From Actinomycetes bacterium (GTDB taxonomy: Bacteria > Actinomycetota > Actinomycetes > Actinomycetales > Cellulomonadaceae), in contig JAEXEM010000441.1 in assembly GCA_023401045.1 (NCBI GenBank), positions 1 through 6,476 of the forward strand: a stretch of 6,476 nt of DNA. Reading direction: 5' to 3'. The translations under genes and the position numbers were made by a program. Shown in pieces: positions 1-5,160 of the stretch. A model generated the notes under the pieces. The model ran no database searches, was not told the DNA's origin, and saw only the letters and a list, made by a program, of their open reading frames with translations. Each line of letters begins with the position of its first letter. The stretch's first letter is position 1.

Positions 1-82
1 CGCCGGGGACGCCCCCGTCCGCGACGACCCGCCGGCACCGGCCGCAGCGGCGTCGCCGACCGGGCCGGCCGAGCTGCCCTGA
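1..82 (+). CDS. C-terminal end of an unidentified protein (partial)
   Basis: Reading from base 2, an open frame runs to a TGA at 80-82 and encodes about 26 residues, roughly AGDAPVRDDPPAPAAAASPT followed by GPAELP. This is a low-complexity Ala/Pro tail with no recognisable domain, so no function can be given. It is called as coding because the frame ends just before a strong hairpin (89-123), which is where a plus-strand gene would be expected to terminate, and because the facing gene is convergent. The start and nearly all of the protein lie outside the window. The alternative is that this is non-coding and the open frame is chance in GC-rich DNA. Confidence 0.5.
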   Translation, partial: AGDAPVRDDPPAPAAAASPTGPAELP

Positions 83-88
83 CGCGCA

Positions 89-123
89 GCACGGGACCGC
101 ACCCCGGGGGTGCGGTCCCGTGC
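89..123. terminator. Bidirectional hairpin terminator between convergent genes
   Basis: Bases 89-105 and 107-123 are perfect inverted repeats (17 bp each, one base between). A realistic RNA hairpin would have about 14-15 pairs closed by a short C/G-rich loop. It starts seven bases after the stop of the plus-strand partial gene and lies 34 bases beyond the stop of the minus-strand cold-shock gene. No T-run follows on either strand, which is common for actinobacterial terminators. Position and symmetry suggest it serves both convergent transcripts. Confidence 0.85.
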
Positions 124-156
124 CACGGCAGTCGTCCCGGCGTCACCGGGACGCGG

Positions 157-360
157 TCACAGCGGGCGGACGTGCTCCGCCTGCGGGCCCTTCTGCCCCT
201 GCGTGATCTCGAACTCCACGCGCTGACCCTCGTCGAGCGTGCGGTAGCCCTGCGTCTCGATGGCCGAGTAGTGGACGAAGACGTCGGCACCGCCGTCGTC
301 CTGGGCGATGAACCCGTAGCCCTTCTCGGCGTTGAACCACTTGACCGCACCCTGTGCCAT
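157..360 (-). CDS. cspA: Cold-shock domain protein (CspA family)
   Basis: A 67-residue single cold-shock domain, the usual length for the bacterial CspA family. These small OB-fold proteins bind single-stranded RNA and DNA in the cytoplasm and act as RNA chaperones that melt secondary structure at low temperature or in general stress. Visible hallmarks are the start [10 protein letters not shown] with W8 and F9, the RNP1 motif KGYGFI at residues 13-18 and the RNP2 motif VFVHY at 27-31. Tyr replaces the commoner Phe at Y15 and Y31, which keeps the aromatic nucleic-acid-binding face. The ATG at 358-360 is supported by a purine-rich Shine-Dalgarno sequence (AGAAGGAAG, bases 367-375) six bases upstream. 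It is preceded by about 280 bases without a gene, so it is probably transcribed alone with a long leader, and it ends near the shared hairpin at 89-123. Whether it is cold-induced or constitutive cannot be told from sequence. The family call is secure; which paralogue (A, B, C...) is not. Confidence 0.96.
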   Translation of the reverse strand: MAQGAVKWFNAEKGYGFIAQDDGGADVFVHYSAIETQGYRTLDEGQRVEFEITQGQKGPQAEHVRPL

Positions 361-429
361 GTCGTGCTTCCTTCTGTCCCACCGGTGAGCGACGCGGACC
401 CTGTGCCCGCGTCGCGCCGCAATGCCTCA

Positions 430-442
430 CGGTGCTGCACCG
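430..442 (-). other. Small hairpin in cold-shock leader
   Basis: CGGTG (430-434) and CACCG (438-442) form a 5-bp stem with a 3-base loop, 13 bases closer to the gene than the larger hairpin at 456-477. Alone it is weak and could be chance in DNA this GC-rich. It is listed because it sits next to the larger dyad in a likely RNA leader. Confidence 0.3.
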
Positions 443-455
443 GGTGGTCCGGCCC

Positions 456-477
456 CGGCGCACCGACCGGTGCGCCG
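456..477 (-). other. 9-bp hairpin in the cold-shock leader (or PAC2 terminator)
   Basis: CGGCGCACC (456-464) and GGTGCGCCG (469-477) are perfect inverted repeats around a GACC loop on the plus strand (GGTC on the transcript). The structure lies about 96 bases upstream of the cold-shock start codon and about 170 bases past the PAC2 stop. If the cold-shock transcript begins upstream, this is a stable leader stem like those that hold cold-shock mRNAs in temperature-sensitive folds. If not, it may be a distal terminator for PAC2. No T-run follows. Confidence 0.5.
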
Positions 478-563
478 TCCCGCGGCACCTCCGGCGGAGC
501 GCAGACCTGGAGCGGTCGAGCGTCCGTACGTCACTGCAACGGCCGCATCCTTGCACGACGGGT

Positions 564-577
564 GTGGCGCACGCCAC
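564..577. promoter_or_regulatory. Candidate CRP-type operator
   Basis: GTGGCGCACGCCAC consists of perfect 6-base arms (564-569 and 572-577) with a two-base centre. Both strands fit the GTG-N6-GNCAC pattern described for the Streptomyces Crp protein, and the site loosely resembles TGTGA-N6-TCACA. It lies about 200 bases upstream of the cold-shock start codon and 67 bases past the PAC2 stop, so the cold-shock gene is the only plausible target. Seen: the dyad. Inferred: its use by a CRP/GlxR-type regulator. Confidence 0.4.
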
Positions 578-643
578 GGTCCCGGTGGACCGCCCGGGTG
601 TCCGACGGCAACGATCCGGTCACGGGCCCCTGCGAGGACCGAC

Positions 644-1600
644 TCAGCGCGGTCCGCCGTCGCCGTCGGGTCGCCCCTCCTCGTCCTGCGAGTGCGCGGC
701 GAGGAACTGCTCGAGCTCGGCGCCGATCTCCTCCGCCGTCGGCAGGTCCGTCACCTGCGCCAGCAGGCTCGGGCGGCCGACGCTGCGGGTGAACGCGTCG
801 TACTGCTCCTCGAGCGCGTCGACGACGGCCGCGACCTCGGCCGAACCGGCCACCTGCCGCTGCACCTCGGCCAGCGCCTCGTCCGCGGCCGGCTCGAGCT
901 CGGCGACCCGCAGGTCGAGCCCGGTCGCGCGCTCGACGAGGCGGAGCCCGACGAGCCCGGCGGGCGGGAAGGCGGACTGCGCGAGGTAGTGCGGCACGTG
1001 GACGGCGAACCCCATGGCGTCGCGCCCGGCCTCACCGAGACGCATCTCGAGCAGGGCGGTGGCGCTGCCCGGCACCTGGACGGTGCCGAAGAACGACGGG
1101 TGGTCCTCGACGAGCTGGTCGCGCGTGGCGTGGGCGGTGACGGAGATCGGCCGGGTGTGGGGCACCCCCATGGGGATGCCGTGCAGCCCGACGACGAGCG
1201 GGACGTCGAACCGCTCGACGATCTGGCGCACCGCAGCGACCCACCGCTCCCACTGCACGTCCGGCTCCGAGCCGTGCAGGAGGAGGAAGGGCCGGCCCTC
1301 GGCGTCGTGCAGCAGGTCGACGACGAGCTCGGGGGCGTCGTAGCCGGTCCACCCGGAGTCGAAGGTCATGACGGGACGGCGCGAGCGGTAGTCGAGGAGC
1401 TGGTCGACGTCGAACGTGACGACGCGCTCCGGGGCACCGCCGGCGACGAGGTGGTCGACGGCCACCTGGCCCGCGTGGCCGGCGTCGACGAACCCGCGCA
1501 CGGCGTGCAGCAGCACCGGGCCGGTGCCGCGCCGGGCGGCGTCGTCGAGCACCGCGGCCGCGGCCGGGTCGACGTCGTAGAGCTCGCGGGGATCCAGCAT
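644..1600 (-). CDS. PAC2-family (proteasome-assembly-chaperone-like) protein
   Basis: A 318-residue protein of the actinobacterial PAC2 family (Pfam PF09754), named after the eukaryotic proteasome assembly chaperone; the bacterial members have no settled biochemical role. The fold covers roughly residues 26-235. Family-typical stretches are GFVDAG (36-41), MTFDSGWTGYDAPELVVDLL (78-97), LLLHGSEPDVQWERW (106-120), GIPMGVPHTRP (141-151) and MGFAVHVPHYLAQS (196-209). A charged, partly helical C-terminal region follows (about 230-305), ending in an acidic, Gly-rich tail. The ATG at 1598-1600 is chosen because the family match begins with MLDPRELYDVDP and a GAGAGG Shine-Dalgarno sequence lies nine bases upstream. 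The open frame extends 88 codons further upstream, but that part is Ser/Arg-rich, overlaps the response-regulator gene and is a shadow. There are no membrane segments, so it should be cytoplasmic. It is 76 bases from the gene upstream, with a small dyad between, so it may be a separate transcript. No proteasome gene is in the window, so a proteasome link is not supported here. Confidence 0.9.
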   Translation of the reverse strand: MLDPRELYDVDPAAAAVLDDAARRGTGPVLLHAVRGFVDAGHAGQVAVDHLVAGGAPERVVTFDVDQLLDYRSRRPVMTFDSGWTGYDAPELVVDLLHDAEGRPFLLLHGSEPDVQWERWVAAVRQIVERFDVPLVVGLHGIPMGVPHTRPISVTAHATRDQLVEDHPSFFGTVQVPGSATALLEMRLGEAGRDAMGFAVHVPHYLAQSAFPPAGLVGLRLVERATGLDLRVAELEPAADEALAEVQRQVAGSAEVAAVVDALEEQYDAFTRSVGRPSLLAQVTDLPTAEEIGAELEQFLAAHSQDEEGRPDGDGGPR

Positions 1601-1603
1601 CAG

Positions 1604-1632
1604 CACTCGCCTCTCTCGCAGGGTCGAGAGTG
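1604..1632. repeat. Two overlapping dyads just upstream of the PAC2 start
   Basis: CACTC (1604-1608) pairs with GAGTG (1628-1632), and CTCTCG (1613-1618) pairs with CGAGAG (1625-1630). They share bases 1628-1630, so they are mutually exclusive folds. The PAC2 Shine-Dalgarno sequence lies inside the block, so a folded form could occlude ribosome access; alternatively this is an operator. A TTGTCA hexamer (minus strand, 1631-1636) precedes it, but there is no matching -10. Confidence 0.35.
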
Positions 1633-1661
1633 ACAACACCTCGCCGGCGCGACGTCTTCCC

Positions 1662-1676
1662 GACCCGCGCCGGGTC
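1662..1676 (-). terminator. Short hairpin directly after the response-regulator stop
   Basis: GACCCG (1662-1667) and CGGGTC (1671-1676) form a 6-bp stem with a 3-base loop, abutting the TGA at 1677-1679. It is a modest candidate for the end of the three-gene operon. No T-run follows, and read-through into PAC2 is possible. Confidence 0.4.
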
Positions 1677-2114
1677 TCAGTGCCCGGGCAGCCGCACGAC
1701 CTCGACGAAGAACTCGTCGATCTGGCGGACGACGTCGATGAACCGGTCGAAGTCGACCGGCTTGGTGACGTAGGCGTTGGCGTGCAGCGAGTAGCTGCGC
1801 ACGACGTCCTCCTCCGCCTCGGAGGTCGTGAGGACGACGACCGGGATGGAGCGCATGGCGGCATCCGACTTGAGCGCCTCGAGGACCTCCCGCCCGTCCA
1901 TCCGCGGCAGGTTGAGGTCGAGCAGGATGAGGTCGGGCGTCGGGGCGTCCGCGTACTGCCCCTCCTTGCGGAGGAACTCGAGGGCGCTGACGCCGTCGGC
2001 GACGACGGACAGCCGGTTGCGCACCTTGTTGTGCTCGAACGCCTCGCGCGTCATGAGGACGTCACCCGGGTCGTCCTCGACGAGCAGCACGTCGATCGGC
2101 TTGTGCTCCGTCAT
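1677..2114 (-). CDS. Single-domain response regulator (Rcp1/CheY-like)
   Basis: A 145-residue stand-alone receiver domain with no output domain. It should accept phosphate on D66 (motif LLDLNLP, 64-70). The supporting pocket is complete: acidic cluster E13-D14-D15 in [10 protein letters not shown]96 in VVVLTT, and K118 followed by P119 in VTKPV. The [24 protein letters not shown] stretch, the DPGD turn and the long beta3-alpha3 region (residues 40-60) are typical of the Rcp1 subgroup, which partners phytochrome-type kinases. The start ATG at 2112-2114 overlaps the kinase stop in an ATGA, with GGAG at a spacing of five bases, so translation is coupled to the kinase. The kinase next door has the same [12 protein letters not shown] H-box found in phytochrome kinases, so the pair is very likely cognate. 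With no DNA-binding or enzymatic part it could act as a phosphate sink, a shuttle or a protein-binding switch. The hairpin at 1662-1676 probably ends the operon after it. Confidence 0.94.
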   Translation of the reverse strand: MTEHKPIDVLLVEDDPGDVLMTREAFEHNKVRNRLSVVADGVSALEFLRKEGQYADAPTPDLILLDLNLPRMDGREVLEALKSDAAMRSIPVVVLTTSEAEEDVVRSYSLHANAYVTKPVDFDRFIDVVRQIDEFFVEVVRLPGH

Positions 2115-3724
2115 GTCAGCTCCATCTCCTGGGCCCGCTCGGCGGGCCTGTCGTCGTCGTCCCCGTCCGCGGGGGCGACGTCCTCCTGCACCGGCAGCGT
2201 CCAGCGGATGCTGGTGCCGTCCCCGGCGGTCTCCGGGATCCAGATGCGACCGCCGTGGAACTCGACGATCTTCTTGCACAGCGCGAGCCCGATGCCGGTG
2301 CCCTCGTAGACGTCCTTGGCGTGCAGCCGCTGGAAGATGACGAACACGCGCTCGGCGTACTGCGCGTCGATGCCGATGCCGTTGTCGCGGCACTCGAGCT
2401 CCCAGCCCTCCTCGACCCGCCGCGCCGACACGTGCACGACGGGCGCGCGGTCGGGGTGCCGGAACTTCACCGCGTTGCCGACGAGGTTCTGGAAGAGCTG
2501 GACGAGCAGCGCCTCCTCGCCCCGTACCGTCGGCAGGTCGTCGTGGGTGACCGTGGCGCCGGCCTCGTCGAGCCGTTCGGAGAGCTGGTCGAGCGCGTGG
2601 TCGAGGGCGGCAGCGAGGTCGACGTCGACGACCTCGCCGGACACCCGGCCGACGCGCGAGAAGCCGAGCAGGTCCTGGATGAGCCGCTGCATGCGCTTGG
2701 CCCCGTCGACGGCGAAGCCGATGTACTGGTCGGCCCGCTCGTCGAGCTGCCCGCCGTACCGCTTCTGCAGCAGCTGGGTGAAGCTCGCGACCTTGCGCAG
2801 CGGTTCCTGCAGGTCGTGCGAGGCGACGTAGGCGAACTGCTCGAGGTCGCGGTTCGACCGGCGCAGCTCCTCGGCCTGCTCGGTGAGGCGGGCGTGCGCG
2901 TCGGCGATCTCCTCGCGCGAGGTCCGCAGCTCGCCGAGCTGGGTGACGAGCCCGACCCGCATGAGCTCGACGTCGGCGGCGAGCTCGCGCAGCTCGCCCG
3001 GTCCGTCGACGCTGACGACGTGCCCGAGGTCACCCTGGCTCACCGCGCGGCTGGCCTCCGCCAGCTGCGTGACCGGACCGAGCACCCACCGCCGCAGCGC
3101 GACCCACAGCGCCACACCCGTCACCACGGCGCCCAGCACGAGGACGAGGACGATGACCCCCGTGAGTGCGGTCCACCGCGCGAGGTCGTCGACGGCCGCC
3201 ATCCGGTTCTCGCGCAGCTCGCCGACGTACGCCTCGATCTCGACACGCGCCTCGTCGAAGAGCACCCGCCCCTGGTCGACCTGCTCCGGGCTCGTCGAGC
3301 CGGGGCCGGCCTCGGCGACCTCGTCGATGACGGGCACCGCGAACTCGGTGTGCCAGCGCTCGGCGGCCGCGGCCGCGCGGCGGGCGTGGTCGAGCAGCTC
3401 GGAGTCCGGGTTCCGGGCGGCGAGCTCGTCGGCGAGGCTGGCGAACGTCACCTCGGTCTCGAGGGACCGCTCGTACGGCTCGAGGATGACGGGGTCGCCG
3501 GTCAGCGCGTAGCCGCGCACGGCGGTCTCGGCGTCGACGAGCTGGACGTAGGCGGCGTCGGCACGGGTGACGGCGTCGAAGTACAGCTCGGTGACGACGT
3601 CCTGCGCCGCGAGGGTCCGGGCGAGCGCGAAGCCGGCGGCGACGAGGACGGCGCCGAGCACCGCGCCGGCCGTGACGAGCAGCCGGGTGAGGCGCTGGCG
3701 CAGCGTCGAGGTCGAGGCGCTCAC
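2111..3724 (-). CDS. CHASE3-HAMP sensor histidine kinase
   Basis: A 537-residue membrane histidine kinase. In order: TM1 at about 14-37; an extracytoplasmic helical CHASE3-like sensor at about 40-180 ([20 protein letters not shown] at 63-82 is characteristic); TM2 at about 184-210; HAMP at about 208-262; a coiled coil to about 298; HisKA with phospho-acceptor H303 in [12 protein letters not shown]; and HATPase_c at about 400-512. The ATP site is intact: N-box [11 protein letters not shown] (N417), G1 DNGIGI (D447, G449, G451), F-box FVIFQRL (461-467), G2 GTGIGL (475-480). An acidic tail (521-525) follows. The H-box is of the phytochrome/Cph1 kind, but there is no PAS, GAF or PHY domain, so light sensing is not indicated. 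The start is GTG at 3722-3724, which shares a GTGA with the stop of the upstream phosphatase gene, with GGTGGG as a weak ribosome site. The open frame continues 182 codons upstream as an Arg-rich shadow of the phosphatase gene. The CHASE3 ligand is not predictable. Expected partners are the receivers encoded on either side. Confidence 0.95.
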   Translation of the reverse strand: MSASTSTLRQRLTRLLVTAGAVLGAVLVAAGFALARTLAAQDVVTELYFDAVTRADAAYVQLVDAETAVRGYALTGDPVILEPYERSLETEVTFASLADELAARNPDSELLDHARRAAAAAERWHTEFAVPVIDEVAEAGPGSTSPEQVDQGRVLFDEARVEIEAYVGELRENRMAAVDDLARWTALTGVIVLVLVLGAVVTGVALWVALRRWVLGPVTQLAEASRAVSQGDLGHVVSVDGPGELRELAADVELMRVGLVTQLGELRTSREEIADAHARLTEQAEELRRSNRDLEQFAYVASHDLQEPLRKVASFTQLLQKRYGGQLDERADQYIGFAVDGAKRMQRLIQDLLGFSRVGRVSGEVVDVDLAAALDHALDQLSERLDEAGATVTHDDLPTVRGEEALLVQLFQNLVGNAVKFRHPDRAPVVHVSARRVEEGWELECRDNGIGIDAQYAERVFVIFQRLHAKDVYEGTGIGLALCKKIVEFHGGRIWIPETAGDGTSIRWTLPVQEDVAPADGDDDDRPAERAQEMELT

Positions 3725-4956
3725 CCGTCCCACCCGAGGAGCACGACGGCGGCGTCGTCGACGAGGTCGCCCCCGTGGCGCTCGCGCACCGCGGACAGCA
3801 GCCGGCCGAGCACGTGGTCCTCGTCCGGGCGCAGGGTCGCGTCGAGCACGGCGGACCGGTGGCCGTCGACCTCGCGGCTGACGATCGTCTCGTCGGCGAC
3901 CTCGAGCAGACCGGCCTTGCCGAGCCGCTGCGTACCGTCGCCGACGGTCGCCTCGAGCAGGCCGTCGGTGTAGAGCAGGATGCGCCACGGCGCGGCGAGC
4001 TCGAGGGGGTGCGCGGGCCAGCCGCCCCCGACGGGGATGCCGAGGGCACGCCCGCGCGACGCGCTGGGCAGCAGCACCGACGGTGATCCGATGAGCAGCG
4101 GGACGGGGTGCCCGGCGAGGTAGAGGTCGGCGGAGGTGCGCCCGGGGTGCACGGCGAGCATCGAGACGGTCGTGAAGACCTCCGGCCGCGGCCGCTCCGC
4201 CTCGAGGACGCGCTCGAGGAGGCCGAGGATCTCCCCGGCCGGGATGCCGGCGAGCACGAGCGTGCGCCACGCGGTGCGCAGCGTGGCGCCGAGCGCCGCC
4301 TCGTCGGGCCCGTGGCCGCAGACGTCACCGACCATCGCGAGCACCGTGCCGTCGGGTCGCTCGACGACGTCGTAGAAGTCGCCGCCGAGCAGGCCGTCGC
4401 GACCCGCGCGGTACCCCACCCGGACCTCGAGGCGCTCGTCCCGGACCGCCGGGGTCGGCAGCAGCGCACGCTCCAGCCGGGTGGTCTCGTTGGCGCGCAC
4501 CAGGCTGCGGTAGAGCGCACGGCCGGTGTCCTCGAGGCGACGGCGCTGGACCGCGTAGCGCACGGAGCGCGACAGCAGCGCGGCGTCGACGTCGCCCTTG
4601 ACGAGGAAGTCCTGCGCACCCGCCGCCACGGCGTCGAGGCCGGCGTCCGTCCCCGTGAGACCGGTGAGGACGACGACGGGCGGCGCGTCGGCGGCGAGCA
4701 CGCGCTGCAGCGCACCCATGCCCATCGCGTCGGGCAGGCCGAGGTCGAGCAGCACGCAGTCGACGTCGAGGTGGAGCAGCGCCTCGTCGACGGTACGGAC
4801 CCACACGACCTCGTGCGGCAGCCCGGCGTCGGCGAGGTGCTCCTGGACGAGGACCGCGTCGCCCTCGTCGTCCTCGACGACGAGGATGCGCAGCGTCTCC
4901 TCGTCGGAGGGTGCGACGGAGTGCACCTCCCGCTGGGGCGCCGCGTAGCCGTGCAC
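3721..4956 (-). CDS. Receiver-PP2C fusion (SpoIIE/RsbU-type phosphatase)
   Basis: A 411-residue response regulator whose output domain is a PPM/PP2C Ser/Thr phosphatase. The receiver spans about 22-135: acidic E28-D29-D30, phospho-acceptor D71 in LLDLGLP, T98, and K120 in FLVKG, where Gly replaces the usual Pro. A helical linker (about 136-165, with RSLVRANETTRLERALLP at 150-167) leads to the SpoIIE domain (about 175-409). Metal-binding acids are present: D193 in GGDFYD, D211 in MVGDVCGHG, D331 in YTDGLLEA and D400/D401 in DLVDDAAVVLL, so it should be active. Family members dephosphorylate STAS anti-sigma-factor antagonists in partner-switching control of stress sigma factors; no such target is in the window. 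The start is GTG at 4954-4956, because GGAGAGGA (4962-4969) lies five bases upstream. The in-frame GTG at 4984-4986 lies inside the candidate -10 box and has no ribosome site, and the GTG at 4924-4926 abuts its purine run with no spacing. It is the first gene of the operon and overlaps the kinase by four bases. Confidence 0.94.
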   Translation of the reverse strand: MHGYAAPQREVHSVAPSDEETLRILVVEDDEGDAVLVQEHLADAGLPHEVVWVRTVDEALLHLDVDCVLLDLGLPDAMGMGALQRVLAADAPPVVVLTGLTGTDAGLDAVAAGAQDFLVKGDVDAALLSRSVRYAVQRRRLEDTGRALYRSLVRANETTRLERALLPTPAVRDERLEVRVGYRAGRDGLLGGDFYDVVERPDGTVLAMVGDVCGHGPDEAALGATLRTAWRTLVLAGIPAGEILGLLERVLEAERPRPEVFTTVSMLAVHPGRTSADLYLAGHPVPLLIGSPSVLLPSASRGRALGIPVGGGWPAHPLELAAPWRILLYTDGLLEATVGDGTQRLGKAGLLEVADETIVSREVDGHRSAVLDATLRPDEDHVLGRLLSAVRERHGGDLVDDAAVVLLGWDG

Positions 4957-4961
4957 TGGTG

Positions 4962-4969
4962 TCCTCTCC
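4962..4969 (-). promoter_or_regulatory. Ribosome binding site fixing the phosphatase start
   Basis: On the minus strand GGAGAGGA is followed by five bases (CACCA) and then the GTG at 4954-4956. This decides between three in-frame GTG codons. The most upstream one (4984-4986) overlaps the promoter, and the most downstream one (4924-4926) has no usable spacing. Confidence 0.7.
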
Positions 4970-4984
4970 GTCCGGTGTCCCCGC

Positions 4985-4990
4985 ACTCTA
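4985..4990 (-). promoter_or_regulatory. Candidate -10 box of the signalling operon
   Basis: TAGAGT on the minus strand fits the TAnnnT pattern and would start transcription near 4978, giving a leader of about 22 bases to the GTG at 4956. No good -35 is seen at 16-18 bases (ATGGCG or similar). The would-be spacer is occupied by the palindrome at 4991-5002. A weak -35 together with an operator-like dyad suggests dependence on an activator or control by a repressor. Confidence 0.5.
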
Positions 4991-5002
4991 GGCCACGTGG
5001 CC
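4991..5002. promoter_or_regulatory. 12-bp perfect palindrome GGCCACGTGGCC (operator candidate)
   Basis: A perfect palindrome centred on CACGTG, immediately upstream of the candidate -10 box of the minus-strand operon and in the shared region with the divergent helD-like gene. A factor bound here would cover the promoter spacer. A second CACGTG lies at 5022-5027, with centres 28 bases apart. Confidence 0.5.
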
Positions 5003-5021
5003 CCTCACGCCATCGCACGCG

Positions 5022-5027
5022 CACGTG
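5022..5027. promoter_or_regulatory. Second CACGTG element
   Basis: CACGTG within a CG-alternating context (GCGCACGTGGCGCG). The dyad does not extend beyond the six core bases. It lies between the operon -10 (4985-4990) and the helD-like -10 (5069-5074), so it could affect either promoter. It is weaker than the site at 4991-5002. Confidence 0.35.
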
Positions 5028-5068
5028 GCGCGACGCGGACGGGCTTCTCGGCACCCCCTGCGCTCACG

Positions 5069-5074
5069 GATAAT
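5069..5074 (+). promoter_or_regulatory. Candidate -10 box of the helD-like gene
   Basis: GATAAT matches TATAAT at five of six positions and is one of very few AT-rich hexamers in the region. TTCTCG (5045-5050) at 18 bases is a poor -35. Transcription would start near 5081, giving a leader of about 80 bases to the GTG at 5161 that contains several dyads. Confidence 0.55.
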
Positions 5075-5080
5075 GGACGG

Positions 5081-5137
5081 CCGCCCGTTCGGGCGGGCGT
5101 CCCGGGACCGTCCCGGCACGCAGGCGACCGGCCGGTC
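5081..5137 (+). other. Structured leader of the helD-like gene
   Basis: Three dyads lie end to end: CCGCCCG/CGGGCGG (5081-5087/5090-5096, 2-base gap), CCGGGA/TCCCGG (5102-5107/5111-5116, 3-base loop) and the perfect 12-bp palindrome GACCGGCCGGTC (5126-5137). They fill most of the space between the predicted transcript start and the ribosome binding site. They could act as a transcriptional attenuator or translation control element, or, for the last, a protein operator. High GC raises the chance rate of such dyads. Confidence 0.45.
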
Positions 5138-5143
5138 CGGCGC

Positions 5144-5154
5144 GAGGGGTGATC
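5144..5154 (+). promoter_or_regulatory. Extended ribosome binding site of the helD-like gene
   Basis: GAGGGGTGATC contains GGTGATC, complementary to the inner part of the usual 16S anti-Shine-Dalgarno tail, ending six bases before the GTG at 5161. This favours that GTG over the in-frame GTG at 5149, which lies inside the site itself. Confidence 0.6.
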
Positions 5155-5160
5155 TGGTCC

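Larger units (their letters stand above)
361..643 (-). promoter_or_regulatory. Upstream control region / long leader of the cold-shock gene
   Basis: This is 283 bases with no credible gene: the open frames crossing it are GC-rich shadows with Arg/Pro-rich translations. Read on the minus strand it holds, in order toward the cold-shock gene, a CRP-type palindrome (564-577), a 9-bp hairpin (456-477), a smaller hairpin (430-442) and the ribosome binding site (367-375). No convincing -35/-10 pair for the main sigma factor was found, so the transcript start is unknown. The hairpin at 456-477 could alternatively be the terminator of the PAC2 gene that ends at 644. Confidence 0.55.

Noticed and set aside
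1604..1632. CIRCE-like heat-shock operator (CACTC...GAGTG) upstream of PAC2
   Set aside because: The half-sites are separated by 19 bases rather than 9, and the outer bases do not match the consensus.
1601..1864. N-terminal extension of the PAC2 protein by 88 residues
   Set aside because: Ser/Arg-rich shadow of the response-regulator gene. The family match begins at the ATG at 1600, which has a Shine-Dalgarno sequence.
2255..3973. A 572-codon plus-strand open frame antisense to the kinase and phosphatase genes
   Set aside because: It is antisense to clear catalytic motifs, has no recognisable domain and no ribosome site. Third-position GC makes long antisense frames expected.
4984..4986. 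Upstream GTG as start of the receiver-phosphatase gene
   Set aside because: It lies within the candidate -10 box TAGAGT and has no ribosome site; the GTG at 4954-4956 has a good one.
3030..5054. A 674-codon minus-strand frame over the phosphatase gene
   Set aside because: The translation is Ser/Arg/Pro-rich; the receiver and PP2C motifs lie in the other frame.
5040..5058. Possible rifamycin-associated element upstream of the HelD-like gene (GGGCTT...CGGCA)
   Set aside because: Only a gapped, partial resemblance to the element as I recall it; no symmetric match could be made by eye.
5149..5151. In-frame GTG as start of the HelD-like gene
   Set aside because: It is part of the ribosome binding site of the better start at 5161 and has no spacing of its own.
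5073..5160. Leader peptide starting at the ATG at 5073 in the helD-like leader
   Set aside because: The frame has no stop in the leader and runs over a thousand bases through the HelD-like gene; no ribosome site precedes it.
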